Source: Halomonas cerina (GTDB lineage Bacteria; Pseudomonadota; Gammaproteobacteria; Pseudomonadales; Halomonadaceae). Taken from it: a stretch of 64,000 nt of DNA. The notes under the pieces are model-generated. The model was not told the DNA's origin, did not search any database, and saw nothing but the letters and a program-made list of their open reading frames with translations. The stretch lies in the NCBI RefSeq assembly GCF_014192215.1, contig NZ_JACHXP010000006.1, positions 62,001 through 126,000 of the forward strand, in the 5' to 3' direction. Positions 1-8,146 of the stretch are shown one piece after another; positions within the stretch are counted from its first letter, which is position 1; the number at the start of each line of letters is the position of its first letter. Position numbers and translations under genes: made by a program.

Positions 1-1379
1 TGACGCAGGTGGCTGCCCAGGTCGTCGCCGTGCTGGAAGCGCAGTGGCCGGGAGCTCGGTAGCTCCACCGGGCGACCGATCCACCAGCCCTTGCCGGTGG
101 CGTCGTTCAGCGCATCCTGGCCGAAGACGTCGTCGACCAGGATCGCCGGCTTGGTGAGCCCGGTGCGGCGCGCACCTTCCTCGGCGGCCTGGACCAGCAG
201 CTGCTTGAGGGCCGGGATGCGCGCCGGGTTGGCCTTGACGTCGCGGGCCATGTCGGTGAGCTGGCGGCGATGATCGAAGGCCAGGCCGCAGACCCGGGGC
301 CATTCCCTGGGGGTGCGGGTGGTCACCCGGTGCAGGTGGTTGAGGCGCACATCTTGGTCGGGACGCGGCAAGGTAGCGCGACGGCCCAGGTAGTCGAACA
401 GCTCCTCCTCGGTGGGCATGGCCGGGGCGCAGCCGTGGCGCGAGACCACCAGGGCGCCACAGGCATTGGCGTAGCTCGCACTGGTCTCCCAGTCTTCGTC
501 ACGTAACCATCCCCTGAGAAGACCGCTCATGAAGGCGTCGCCGGCACCCAGCACGTTGAGCACTTCGACCTTGACGCCTTCCACCAGGATGCCGTCCTCG
601 AGGCGCGCGGGGATCTCGCCCTCGAAGACCACGCAGCCCAAGGCGCCCAGCTTGCACACCAGGGTGGCGTCGCTGACCTCACGCACTGCACGTAGCGATG
701 CCAGGGTGTCGGTGCTGCCGCCGGCAATATGGAACTCTTCTTCGGTGCCGACGACCAGGTCGAAGTCGGCAAGCCAGGCCTTCAGGTCGTCGGTCACCTT
801 GTCGTCGGCGATGAAGCGGGTCTCGCCGTCGCCGGGGGTGGTCAGGCCCCACAGCACCGGGCGGTAGTCGATGTCCAGCACGCGCTTGACGCCATGCTCG
901 ACGGCGGCGTCGAGCGCCTTGCGACAGGCGCGGGCGGTGGTGTCGGTGGACAGGTGGGTGCCGGTGATGGCCAGCGCCTTGGCGCGGGCGATGAAGGTCG
1001 GGTCAATGCTCTCGGCGTCGATGGCCATGTCGGCGCAGTCGCGGCGATAGAACAGCAGCGGGAAGCTGTCGCGATCCTTTAGCGCCAGCAGCACCAGGCC
1101 GGTATGACGCTCGGGATCGGTCTGCAGGGCGCTGGTATCGACGCCGGCGCGCTCGAGTTCCTCGCGCACGAAGTTGCCCATCTGCTCGTTGCCGACCCGT
1201 GACAGCATGGCCGATTTCAGGCCTAGGCGGGCGGTGCCGTAGGCCATGTTGCCGGAGCTGCCACCCAGGTACTTGGCGAAGCTCGCGACGTCTTCCAGGC
1301 GACTGCCGATCTGCTCCGCGTAGAGGTCGACGGCGACGCGGCCGAGACAGATCAAATCCAGGGGCTTGGCATTGTTCAT
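1..1379 (-). CDS. iolC: 5-dehydro-2-deoxygluconokinase fused to DUF2090 (partial, C-terminus beyond window)
   Basis: The reading frame opens at ATG 1379 and stays open to the left edge, giving 459 codons without a stop. The first ~320 residues are a PfkB/ribokinase-family sugar kinase: an N-terminal CLGRVAVDLYAEQ segment, GGSSGN substrate loop, and the catalytic LGAGDAF motif near residue 275. The part after ~residue 320 has the pattern of the DUF2090 domain that many proteobacterial IolC proteins carry fused to the kinase (for example GKGWWIGRPVELP near the left edge). The kinase phosphorylates 5-dehydro-2-deoxy-D-gluconate in myo-inositol catabolism. The full protein should be about 640 residues. 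Its promoter region (1380-1820) carries three copies of the operator described below, so it starts its own transcription unit, separate from iolG. Function is known for the kinase half only. Confidence 0.9.
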   Translation of the reverse strand, partial: MNNAKPLDLICLGRVAVDLYAEQIGSRLEDVASFAKYLGGSSGNMAYGTARLGLKSAMLSRVGNEQMGNFVREELERAGVDTSALQTDPERHTGLVLLALKDRDSFPLLFYRRDCADMAIDAESIDPTFIARAKALAITGTHLSTDTTARACRKALDAAVEHGVKRVLDIDYRPVLWGLTTPGDGETRFIADDKVTDDLKAWLADFDLVVGTEEEFHIAGGSTDTLASLRAVREVSDATLVCKLGALGCVVFEGEIPARLEDGILVEGVKVEVLNVLGAGDAFMSGLLRGWLRDEDWETSASYANACGALVVSRHGCAPAMPTEEELFDYLGRRATLPRPDQDVRLNHLHRVTTRTPREWPRVCGLAFDHRRQLTDMARDVKANPARIPALKQLLVQAAEEGARRTGLTKPAILVDDVFGQDALNDATGKGWWIGRPVELPSSRPLRFQHGDDLGSHLR

Positions 1380-1498
1380 AGAGTCAAATCCTGCGTGAGG
1401 CCGAAACGCGAGCGCCTTGGTTCCTGCGGGTCGGTCGATGGGCTCTGTCGGCCATGGGTCCGTGGTACGTCTGCTGTCATTCCAATACTAGAAGATAT

Positions 1499-1541
1499 GG
1501 AATATAAATTCCAATAATACGATAGTTGGAATAACGGTTCC
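1499..1541. promoter_or_regulatory. Two RpiR/IolR-type operators upstream of iolC
   Basis: GGAAT-ATAA-ATTCC (1499-1512) and GGAAT-AACG-GTTCC (1528-1541) are 14-base inverted repeats whose starts are 29 bases apart. Both fit GGAA-N6-TTCC, the form reported for rhizobial IolR of the RpiR family. The same motif recurs at every promoter region of this iol cluster. Repression by the product of the 5083-5961 gene is inferred. Confidence 0.75.
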
Positions 1542-1673
1542 TGGTTCATCAGCATCCTTGGCGAAGGCATGACAACTCCCACCACGTCCTAGCTTTGGGG
1601 CTCCTGCGCGGCAGGAGGCGTGCCGAGAGCCACTACGGCATCCCCAGGGCACGACGCCATTCCTAGAAGCAGC

Positions 1674-1687
1674 GGAATGTACGTTCC
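1674..1687. promoter_or_regulatory. Third IolR-type operator, perfect palindrome
   Basis: GGAACGTACATTCC read on the minus strand, GGAATGTACGTTCC on the plus strand, fits the GGAA-N6-TTCC pattern. It lies ~300 bases upstream of iolC and could act as an auxiliary looping site with the pair at 1499-1541. Confidence 0.65.
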
Positions 1688-1745
1688 ATGGTGGCGATGA
1701 CACGGCCACTTGGCCGATCGCAGGCGGGGCAGGCGGCCCCACCAT

Positions 1746-1790
1746 GAAAAATGCCCTGGCGCCGGCATCAAAGGCGGCCTCCAGGGCAAG
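1746..1790 (-). terminator. Rho-independent terminator after iolG
   Basis: On the minus strand, GCCCTGG (1787-1781) pairs with CCAGGGC (1759-1753), an inner CGCC/GGCG pair extends the stem, and a run of five T follows. It ends the iolI-iolH-iolG transcription unit. Confidence 0.75.
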
Positions 1791-1820
1791 TCTTCAGTAG
1801 GTGGAGATCATGATGGTGCC

Positions 1821-2831
1821 TCAGCCATAGAAGGCCGGTCGCTCGGGCATCTCGATCGCCTCGATCTGCCCGCTCTCCTGGGCCTTGACGCAGGCGTCGC
1901 TGGCGATGGCGGCGGCATAGCCGTCCCAGGACGAAGGTCCGCAGATCTCGCCTGCGGCTGCACCGTCGATGAAGGCCTGCAGTTCGACGTCGAAGGCCTC
2001 GCCGAAGCGCTTCTTCCAGTCCTGGAGGATCTCGTTATAACGCTGGCCGGCCTGGCGGAAGATCAGGCTCTGCGGCTCGGGCAGGCGAGCGATGCCGTCC
2101 TCGCCGACCACGTCGCACTGGATGTCGTAGCCGTACTGGCAGTTGACGAACACCTCGACGTCGATGCGCACGCCCTGGGTGGTCTCCAGCAGAATCATCT
2201 GCGGGTCTTCCACCTTGCTATGGGCGTGACGCGTCTTGCGCGGGAAGATCACCTGGGCGCTGGCGTAGTCGTCGTCGAGCAGCCAGCGGAAGGTATCCAG
2301 TTCATGGATCAGGGTATCGTGGATGGCCATCGGCGTGACATAGCGCTCCGGCACCTCGGGGTTGCGGTGGGCCGCGTGGACCATCAGCGGCTCGCCCAGG
2401 CGGTTGGTATCGATGGCCTCCTTCATCAGCTTGTAACCGCTGTCGAAGCGGCGCATGAAGCCGACCTGGACCAGGCGTCTGCCGGCCTCGATCTCGGCAT
2501 CGATGATGTGGCGGCAGCCTTCGGCGGTGGTGGCCAGCGGCTTCTCGCAGAACACGGACTTGCCGGCGGCGATGGCGGCCAGCACGTACTCTTCATGGGT
2601 CGGTCCCCAGGAGGTGACCAGCACGGCATCCACATTATCGGCCTTGATCAGCTCCAGGCCGCTTTCATAGACCTTGGCGTCGAGCTTCAGCCGGTCGACG
2701 ACGGTACTGGCTTGCTCGACATTGACGTCGCTAACCGCGACGATCTCGCCGCCGGTAAGTTGCTGGGTGATGCGCCGAGAATGCTCCTCGCCGATCATGC
2801 CGGTACCGATAACACCAATTCTGACGGTCAT
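1821..2831 (-). CDS. iolG: Inositol 2-dehydrogenase (Gfo/Idh/MocA family)
   Basis: A 336-residue NAD(P)-dependent oxidoreductase. Residues 8-14 form the Rossmann GTGMIG loop. EKP at 96-98 carries the catalytic lysine K97, and D172 and H176 lie in the [13 protein letters not shown] segment. These are the same positions as the catalytic K97, D172 and H176 of Bacillus subtilis IolG. It would oxidise myo-inositol (or scyllo-/chiro-inositol) to the 2-keto form in the cytoplasm, the first step of the pathway. It is last in a minus-strand unit with the IolH-like and IolI-like genes and is followed by a clear terminator. The substrate isomer cannot be told from sequence. Confidence 0.87.
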   Translation of the reverse strand: MTVRIGVIGTGMIGEEHSRRITQQLTGGEIVAVSDVNVEQASTVVDRLKLDAKVYESGLELIKADNVDAVLVTSWGPTHEEYVLAAIAAGKSVFCEKPLATTAEGCRHIIDAEIEAGRRLVQVGFMRRFDSGYKLMKEAIDTNRLGEPLMVHAAHRNPEVPERYVTPMAIHDTLIHELDTFRWLLDDDYASAQVIFPRKTRHAHSKVEDPQMILLETTQGVRIDVEVFVNCQYGYDIQCDVVGEDGIARLPEPQSLIFRQAGQRYNEILQDWKKRFGEAFDVELQAFIDGAAAGEICGPSSWDGYAAAIASDACVKAQESGQIEAIEMPERPAFYG

Positions 2832-2846
2832 GTTGTGCTCTCCGGG

Positions 2847-2872
2847 TTATTTCCAGTACTTATTTCCAGTAT
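2847..2872. repeat. 13-base tandem duplication at the 3' end of the IolH-like gene
   Basis: TTATTTCCAGTAC (2847-2859) is followed directly by TTATTTCCAGTAT (2860-2872). The second copy encodes the final Tyr-Trp-Lys-stop on the minus strand and the first is an echo of it in the intergenic gap. This looks like a recent slippage duplication. Confidence 0.7.
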
Positions 2873-3762
2873 TTGTCGACGTAACGCTGGATCTCGTTGC
2901 GCATGAAGCGCGAGGAGTCCTCGGCCTTCTCTTCCCAGGCGAAGACGCAGGCGGTCATGATGCCGTCGAAACCGACGTCGGCCAGGGTCTTGAAGAACAG
3001 GTCCCAGTCCACCTCACCTTCGCCGATATTGAGGTGCTGGTGGACGCGAGCCGTGGAGCCCGGCGGGTTGATGATGTAGCGCAGCCCCGAGGACGCCTTG
3101 TGATTGAAGGTGTCGGCCACGTGGACATGGGCCAGCACCGGGGCGCAGTCGCGGATCATCTGTTCCATGTCGTCGCCGAAATGGAAGGTGTGGGGTGCAC
3201 AGTAGAGGAACTTGACGTTGTCGGAGTTGACGGTGCGGATCATGTCCACGGCCGGATGCAGCGTCTCGACGAAGTCGTCCGGGTGCGGCTCGATATTGAG
3301 CTGGATGCCCTCACGCTCGAAGATCGGCACCAGTTCCTCCATGGAGCGCCACCAGGAGGCCTCGCTGGACTCGGTGGTCGCCCCACCCTGGCAGCAGCTG
3401 GAGCAGCTGCCACGTTCGGGGTGAGGGCCGCGTCCCAACTCGGAGTTCATGGTGTCGACACCCAGCTCCACGGCGATCTCGATGGCCTTCTTCCAGTACT
3501 TCACCGCGGCCTGACGCTCTTCCTCATGGGGACTCGCCCAGCGATACATGGGCAGCAGCGAGGAGAGCTGAACACCGTGGTCCTTGAGCGATTTCTTGAA
3601 GGACTGCAGGCGCTCCGGATAGACCCGCGGATGCACGAACCAATCGAGAAAGTCGGCGCGCGGTGACAGCTCGATGTACTCGTAGCCCAGATCGGCGGCG
3701 AGCCGCGGCAGGTCATCGAGAGGTACATGACGATGCATGAATGGGTCGAGGGCGATTTTCAT
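2860..3762 (-). CDS. IolH-like sugar phosphate isomerase/epimerase (TIM barrel)
   Basis: A 300-residue protein of the AP-endonuclease-2/xylose-isomerase-like TIM-barrel family. It starts MKIALDPFMHRH, a pattern of proteins annotated as inositol catabolism protein IolH. Candidate metal and substrate residues sit in NIEPHPDDF and in LAHVHVADTF. A Cys-rich loop (GSCSSCC) near residue 120 appears to be a family feature rather than an error, since the flanking WWRSMEELVPIFEREG is typical. It lies 28 bases upstream of iolG in the same unit. The role of IolH in the pathway is not firmly established. The last codons (Tyr-Trp-Lys-stop) are copied by a 13-base tandem duplication just downstream. Confidence 0.75.
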   Translation of the reverse strand: MKIALDPFMHRHVPLDDLPRLAADLGYEYIELSPRADFLDWFVHPRVYPERLQSFKKSLKDHGVQLSSLLPMYRWASPHEEERQAAVKYWKKAIEIAVELGVDTMNSELGRGPHPERGSCSSCCQGGATTESSEASWWRSMEELVPIFEREGIQLNIEPHPDDFVETLHPAVDMIRTVNSDNVKFLYCAPHTFHFGDDMEQMIRDCAPVLAHVHVADTFNHKASSGLRYIINPPGSTARVHQHLNIGEGEVDWDLFFKTLADVGFDGIMTACVFAWEEKAEDSSRFMRNEIQRYVDKYWK

Positions 3763-3845
3763 TGGATGTCCTCATGCGTGTGGCGAGGGTGTGTCTTTCG
3801 GAGGTGTTTCACGCTGGCGCTTGGCCTCAAGCGGCCGCTCCGGTA

Positions 3846-4670
3846 TCAGGCCAGCCCGTCGCGGACAAGCACCATGCTGGCGCGCAGGGCGGCAACGGGA
3901 TCCTCGAGACCATGCACCTCCGCCGCGAAGGGCTCGAAGGAGACATAACCGTCGTAGCCGTCTGCCAGCAGGCGGCGCAACTGCCCGACGTTGTCCAGGC
4001 GATCGCGCTCGCCGACCAGCAGGCGGTGCTCGTCGAGCATCTCTTCGAAACCGATGGCCGAGTCCTCGAGACCGGAGATATGCACCAGTCCCGTCAGATC
4101 GGCGAAGAACTCGCGCTCGCCGGCGCCTTGGTGATGGAAGGTGTCGTGCACCAGGCCGAAGCGAGACTCCAGGCCCAGCGAGCGGATGGCGTCCACTGCC
4201 TTCGCCTTGGTGCGCAGCGACGAGATCGGGAAGCCGAGTGGCTCGACGAAGCCTTGCAGGTCATAGCGCCCCAGGATGGCATCCAGCTCGGTCAGGGCCT
4301 GCTCGAGACCGGCGCGCTTGTCTGCCTCGCTAGCGGTGTAATCGGCATCCACGAGAGGGCAAAGGACCAGGCCGCGTCCCCCCGCCGCATCGACCAGCTG
4401 TGCCAGCTGCTCGGCCTTGTCGGCACGCTCGGCGTTCCAGATGTTGAAAGGGTAGAGGGCATTGATGCTGAGTACCTCGATGCCCAGCTCCTGCGCCCGA
4501 CGCCCGGCGGCACGTGCGGCGTCGAGGTTCAGGATGCTGTTCTCGCCCACATCATTGCGCAGCTCCACGGCACCGACTCCCATCTCGGCAGCGGTCTCGA
4601 TCAGCTGTTCAGGGGTCCAGCGCGGGCAGACCATATGGTTGAGGGCAAACTTCAAGGCGTGCTGAGCCAT
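3846..4670 (-). CDS. iolI: IolI-like 2-keto-myo-inositol isomerase (TIM barrel)
   Basis: A 274-residue TIM-barrel protein. The likely divalent metal ligands are E143 (FVEPLG), D176 (LVHDTFHH), H197 (LVHISG) and E246 (VSFEPFA), the set expected for the IolI/xylose-isomerase-like fold. IolI interconverts 2-keto-myo-inositol and 1-keto-D-chiro-inositol, feeding chiro-inositol into the pathway. It is first in the minus-strand unit, 83 bases ahead of the IolH-like gene, and divergent from the regulator. An operator at 4768-4781 sits ~100 bases upstream. A related activity (IolE-type dehydratase or another sugar isomerase) cannot be excluded. Confidence 0.72.
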   Translation of the reverse strand: MAQHALKFALNHMVCPRWTPEQLIETAAEMGVGAVELRNDVGENSILNLDAARAAGRRAQELGIEVLSINALYPFNIWNAERADKAEQLAQLVDAAGGRGLVLCPLVDADYTASEADKRAGLEQALTELDAILGRYDLQGFVEPLGFPISSLRTKAKAVDAIRSLGLESRFGLVHDTFHHQGAGEREFFADLTGLVHISGLEDSAIGFEEMLDEHRLLVGERDRLDNVGQLRRLLADGYDGYVSFEPFAAEVHGLEDPVAALRASMVLVRDGLA

Positions 4671-4767
4671 GGCGGTCTCCAGTCATTGCGGTATCGTCAT
4701 TGTTCGGGCTTGCGGGGCTTTCTCATCCCATTGCCAGCGGTAGAGCTGATGCAATTGCTGGAAGACT

Positions 4768-4781
4768 AGAATAAACATTCT
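4768..4781. promoter_or_regulatory. IolR-type operator upstream of iolI
   Basis: AGAAT-AAAC-ATTCT, flanked by T and A to give a 16-base palindrome. It is a variant of the cluster's GGAAT-N4-ATTCC operator with the outer G/C pair changed to A/T. Confidence 0.65.
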
Positions 4782-4990
4782 ATTCGATCAACAAACAGAA
4801 TATGCCATCGCTTTATATTTGTTTTGCGGTTCGCTCGACTATTCGTGACGTATCAAGGTGTTATGAGGAAAATGCCGCTCCCCTTGCAGCACAGCTCTTC
4901 GACCAAAGCAGCAGGTTGCGAACCGGGTCCACATTGAGCAGATACGCAGCGTGGTGGCCAGCAGGGGCTGTTCTATACTAACGTTTAAAT

Positions 4991-5004
4991 AGAATTTTTA
5001 TTCT
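4991..5004. promoter_or_regulatory. IolR-type operator upstream of the regulator gene
   Basis: AGAAT-TTTT-ATTCT lies 79 bases upstream of the preferred start at 5083 and just before an upstream ATG at 5014. Its position suggests autoregulation. Confidence 0.6.
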
Positions 5005-5082
5005 TTTTAGGCTATGCTAGGTCTTGACGCAGACCGTAGATTGAGCCGAATGGCCGAAAAGCCAGACCGCGAGGCGGATACC

Positions 5083-5961
5083 ATGAGTCAGACCCCCCAG
5101 GATTTCTCCACGCTGGAAGAGCGCATCACGGCCGACTACCCGTCGCTGAGCCGTCGTCTTCAGCAGACGGCCCGTTTTCTTCTAGACCATCCCCAGGAGG
5201 TGGCCTTCGCCACCGTGGCCAAACTGGCCGAGCAGGCCGGCGTGACGCCCTCGACGCTGATCCGTTTCGCCAACAGTTTCGGCTTCTCCGGCTTCTCCGA
5301 GATGCAGCAGCTGTTCCGGGCACGCCTGGTCGACGAACTGCCCAACTACAACGAGCGCATTCACGCGGTGCGCACGGCGACCGGCGAGACGCCCGACAGC
5401 ACACAGCTGTTGTGGGAGTTCGCTGAAGCCAACCGAGAGGTACTCGACCAGCTGCCGAGCCGTATCGACCCGCGTAGCCTGGAGCGCGTTCTGGACATCT
5501 TCGAGCAGGCTCACGCCATCCATGTGATGGGGGCCCGACGCAGTTTCGTGGTCGCCAGCTACATGACCTATGCGCTGCACCATATCGACAAGCGCACCTT
5601 CCTGGTCAATGGTCTGGGGGGGATGTACGGCGAACAGGTGCGGGCCATCGGTTCCCGTGATGCCCTGTTGGTGGTGAGCTTCTCACCTTATGCGCAGGAA
5701 TCGCGCGATGTGGCGGACGAGGCCAGCAAGCGCGGCATTCCGCTGGTGGTGATTACCGACTCCAACCTGAGCCCGCTGGCCCGTCAGGCCGACGTCTCGC
5801 TGGTGGTCCACGAGGCCGAAGTGAAAAGCTTTCGTGGCCTGACGTCCTCGCTGTGCCTGACCCAGACCCTGGCCATCGCGCTGGGGGTTCGCCAGGACCG
5901 GGCCCGAGATCGCGCCTCTCGCGGCAGCGCCAAGGGCGACATGGACTCTGATCGCGCTTGA
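5083..5961 (+). CDS. iolR: RpiR-family transcriptional regulator, probable inositol repressor
   Basis: A 292-residue protein with an N-terminal RpiR-type helix-turn-helix (about residues 5-80, including AKLAEQAGVTPSTLIRFANS) and a C-terminal SIS sugar-phosphate-binding domain (about 120-250, with MGARRSFVVASYM and ISFSPYAQESRDV-like segments). I chose ATG 5083 because GAGGCGG lies 5 bases upstream. An in-frame ATG at 5014 would add 23 poorly conserved-looking residues and has no good ribosome site. It is divergent from iolI and followed by iolB. Operators flank it on both sides. RpiR-type IolR proteins in rhizobia repress iol genes and respond to a pathway intermediate; that role here is inferred from context. 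Confidence 0.82.
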   Translation: MSQTPQDFSTLEERITADYPSLSRRLQQTARFLLDHPQEVAFATVAKLAEQAGVTPSTLIRFANSFGFSGFSEMQQLFRARLVDELPNYNERIHAVRTATGETPDSTQLLWEFAEANREVLDQLPSRIDPRSLERVLDIFEQAHAIHVMGARRSFVVASYMTYALHHIDKRTFLVNGLGGMYGEQVRAIGSRDALLVVSFSPYAQESRDVADEASKRGIPLVVITDSNLSPLARQADVSLVVHEAEVKSFRGLTSSLCLTQTLAIALGVRQDRARDRASRGSAKGDMDSDRA

Positions 5962-6009
5962 GCCTCGGCATGACTCGTCACGTCAGGCTCGCGTTCTGAC
6001 GTTTCTCCT

Positions 6010-6032
6010 CCCCGCCTTGGCGGGGTTTTTTT
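6010..6032 (+). terminator. Rho-independent terminator after the rpiR-family regulator
   Basis: CCCCGCC (6010-6016), two-base loop, GGCGGGG (6019-6025), then seven T. A strong intrinsic terminator that separates the regulator from iolB. Confidence 0.9.
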
Positions 6033-6044
6033 GACCCCCTTAAT

Positions 6045-6117
6045 GGAACATTAATTCCATTATTCTGTTATTAGAATTCAAAATTCTATACTTTTGTATT
6101 ATTGGAATTCTTATTCC
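6045..6117. promoter_or_regulatory. Cluster of three IolR-type operators upstream of iolB
   Basis: GGAAC-ATTA-ATTCC (6045-6058), AGAAT-TCAAA-ATTCT (6073-6087, five-base spacer) and GGAAT-TCTT-ATTCC (6104-6117). Their starts are 28 and 31 bases apart, close to whole helical turns, which suits cooperative binding on one face. Repression of iolB from here is inferred. Confidence 0.72.
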
Positions 6118-6305
6118 ATTTGGCCTAGACTGCTTATTAGCTTCCCCTGTTTGGCGATGCTCATGACGATCCGGAGCGCCTGCACCTGGCCGGGGCTGTC
6201 GAGCGCTCGCGGCGTGAAGGGCATGCCAGGATGACGTTCATTGAATCACCGGTTCGCACCGAACCATCAACGAATGACGACTGATACTGTTTAAGGAGGG
6301 CCACG

Positions 6306-7109
6306 ATGACATCGCTACTGGTACGCCCCCAGCAACCTGATGAGCAAGGCAAGGTACTCGAGGTCACGCCGGAGTCCGCCGGCTGGGATTACGTCGGTTT
6401 TCGGGTGCACAAGCTCGCCAAGGGCCAGCAGATCGAAGGTAACACCGGCGAACGTGAACATTGCCTGGTGATCCTGTCCGGTCGCGCGACCGTGGCCAGT
6501 GGTGACAACCGCTGGGAAGACATCGGTGAGCGCATGGACATCTTCGAGAAGGTGCCACCCTATGCCGTCTATCTGCCCGACGGGGTGAGCTTCAGCGTCG
6601 AGGCGACCACCGACATGGAACTGGCGGTCTGCAGCGCACCGGGCCATGGCAACCATGCGGCGCGCCTGATCACCCCCGACCAGATCAAGCGCAGCACCCG
6701 TGGCACCGGCAGCAACACGCGGCATATCCAGGATATCCTGCCGGACTCCGAACCGGCCGACAGCCTGCTGGTGGTCGAGGTCTATACCCCGGCGGGCAAC
6801 TGGTCGAGCTATCCACCGCACAAGCACGACGTGGATAATCTGCCCGAGGAATCGATCCTCGAGGAGACCTATTATCATCGGCTGAATCCCTCTCAGGGCT
6901 TCGCCTTCCAGCGGGTCTACACGGACGACCGCTCGCTGGATGAGACCATGACCGTGGAGGACGGCTGCTGTGTGATGGTGCCGCGCGGCTACCATCCGGC
7001 CGGCGTGCCGCATGGCTATGAGCTTTATTATCTTAACGTGATGGCCGGGCCCAAGCGTGAATGGAAGTTCCAGAATGACCCGGCGCACGCCTGGATCGTC
7101 AAGCCGTGA
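6306..7109 (+). CDS. iolB: 5-deoxy-glucuronate isomerase
   Basis: A 267-residue IolB-family double cupin. A segment near residue 43 (GEREHCLVILSGRATV), one near 160 (PPHKHDVDNLPEESILEETYYH) and one near 230 (GYHPAGVPHGYELYYLNVMAG) carry the cupin histidines and glutamates typical of the family. It converts 5-deoxy-D-glucuronate to 5-dehydro-2-deoxy-D-gluconate, which is the substrate of IolC, so the two enzymes are consecutive steps. It is a single-gene unit with its own three-operator promoter and a strong terminator. The start is supported by AAGGAGG just upstream. Confidence 0.93.
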   Translation: MTSLLVRPQQPDEQGKVLEVTPESAGWDYVGFRVHKLAKGQQIEGNTGEREHCLVILSGRATVASGDNRWEDIGERMDIFEKVPPYAVYLPDGVSFSVEATTDMELAVCSAPGHGNHAARLITPDQIKRSTRGTGSNTRHIQDILPDSEPADSLLVVEVYTPAGNWSSYPPHKHDVDNLPEESILEETYYHRLNPSQGFAFQRVYTDDRSLDETMTVEDGCCVMVPRGYHPAGVPHGYELYYLNVMAGPKREWKFQNDPAHAWIVKP

Positions 7110-7168
7110 CGTGACCCCACCGCCTGGGCCTTTCGTCTCTCCACCCAGGAGTCGAGTGGATGTCTCTT

Positions 7169-7192
7169 CCCCCGCCGATGCGGGGGTTTTTT
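7169..7192 (+). terminator. Rho-independent terminator after iolB
   Basis: CCCCCGC (7169-7175), a short CGAT loop, GCGGGGG (7180-7186), then six T. Confidence 0.9.
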
Positions 7193-7217
7193 GTTCCAGG
7201 GGCGTTGATGCCTGCGC

Positions 7218-7976
7218 TCACAGCTGGCGCCGCCAGCGACTCTCGACGGTCTCCAGCTCCGCGGGACCGTATACGGCCTGTTGGTGGCCGCCGTAGTGGG
7301 CCCATAGCTGGTCACCCGCATCAAAGTGCCACCACTCGCTGGGCAGGTTGGTGAAGCCCTGCTCGAGCATGGCGCCATATAGCCGGCGTCGATTGTCCCG
7401 GGCCTGCCGCTCGCGGGATGTCGGCCGTGCGATCGCTTCCAGGGCCGCCGTGTGCGAGGCCGGCACGGCCTCGTCGAACAGCGTCCCCATGTCCAGGGGC
7501 AGGCCATCGGCATCGCTCAGGGTCACGTCCACCGCGCCGCCGGTGAGGTGTGGGCTGGGCGCCCGGGCATCTCGGCTGGGCACGGCAACGAACTCCCGGG
7601 TCCTCTCCAGCAGCGCCTCCTCGGAAAGCTCGGGGTGGTGGGCGCGGAGCGCCTCATGGAGGGTCTCGAAGAGGTACTGCTGCACCCGCCAGGGGCGCCA
7701 GCCGTCCAGAACGACCAGTCCGTAGTCCGTCGGCAGGGCGCGGGCCACCCTCAGCAGGCGACGATAGACCCCCTCGCGCACGTAGCACTCGTCGATCGCC
7801 CCCGGCAGGCCCTGCTTGGCGTAGACCGGGAAGATCCGCAGCGGCGCGGGAGCCAGGCTCAGCGGCACCAGCGGCTCGTCGCTTCCCGCGATCGGGAGGC
7901 GGCTGACCACCGACCAGTCAGGCTCCGGATGCGGGGCAATGGCGGAGGGGAGGGACTCGGGTATGGGGACCGGCAT
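7218..7976 (-). CDS. D-alanyl-D-alanine dipeptidase (VanX/DdpX family, M15D)
   Basis: A 252-residue zinc dipeptidase. SPHLTGGAVDVTL supplies the SxHxxGxAxD zinc-binding motif and PSEWWHFDAG the second zinc histidine and catalytic glutamate (ExxH). LDGWRPWRVQ carries the conserved arginine of the family. It would hydrolyse D-Ala-D-Ala, probably for peptidoglycan turnover or dipeptide use. No vanA/vanH or dipeptide transporter genes lie nearby, so a vancomycin-resistance role is not indicated. No signal peptide is visible, implying a cytoplasmic enzyme. GGAGGATGCC precedes the ATG. Confidence 0.88.
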   Translation of the reverse strand: MPVPIPESLPSAIAPHPEPDWSVVSRLPIAGSDEPLVPLSLAPAPLRIFPVYAKQGLPGAIDECYVREGVYRRLLRVARALPTDYGLVVLDGWRPWRVQQYLFETLHEALRAHHPELSEEALLERTREFVAVPSRDARAPSPHLTGGAVDVTLSDADGLPLDMGTLFDEAVPASHTAALEAIARPTSRERQARDNRRRLYGAMLEQGFTNLPSEWWHFDAGDQLWAHYGGHQQAVYGPAELETVESRWRRQL

Positions 7977-8146
7977 GGCATCCTCCGATGGGGCGTGAGA
8001 AGGGGGGCAGCGTCGATATCGTCGAGGGCCGCGTCGCGCCCGATTCGATGATAGGCTCGCCGGTAGCCCGGTTGATAGGCGGCCGGGCCAACGAAGGGAG
8101 ACAGCGGGTGGTGGCGAGTCGAGGTGCCTCGCGGGGCAGGAGTGGC

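Larger units (their letters stand above)
1380..1820. other. iolC promoter region, no gene
   Basis: These 441 bases separate iolC from the 3' end of iolG. They hold an AT-rich patch (1477-1545) with two operators, a third operator at 1674-1687, and the iolG terminator at 1746-1790. A possible iolC promoter on the minus strand has TTGGAA, an 18-base spacer and TAGTAT, with the 1499-1512 operator inside the spacer. Short open frames here show no protein-like composition. Confidence 0.7.
4671..5082. other. Divergent promoter region between iolI and the rpiR-family regulator, no gene
   Basis: This region has an AT-rich stretch (4765-4855) and two operators, one near each flanking gene. I see no open frame with coding character outside the optional N-terminal extension of the regulator (5014-5082). 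Confidence 0.65.
5962..6305. other. iolB promoter region with three operators, no gene
   Basis: The first 70 bases hold the regulator's terminator. An AT-rich patch at 6040-6125 contains three operators. The rest, to the iolB ribosome site (AAGGAGGGCC, 6293-6302), shows no coding features. Confidence 0.7.

Noticed and set aside
1710..2906. A 398-residue plus-strand frame opposite iolG
   Set aside because: It is the complement of iolG, whose catalytic K97/D172/H176 pattern is intact. Long antisense frames are common in GC-rich DNA.
7218..7976. A vancomycin-resistance determinant
   Set aside because: The VanX-type dipeptidase has no vanA, vanH or VanRS-like genes around it; a cell-wall recycling enzyme is the simpler reading.
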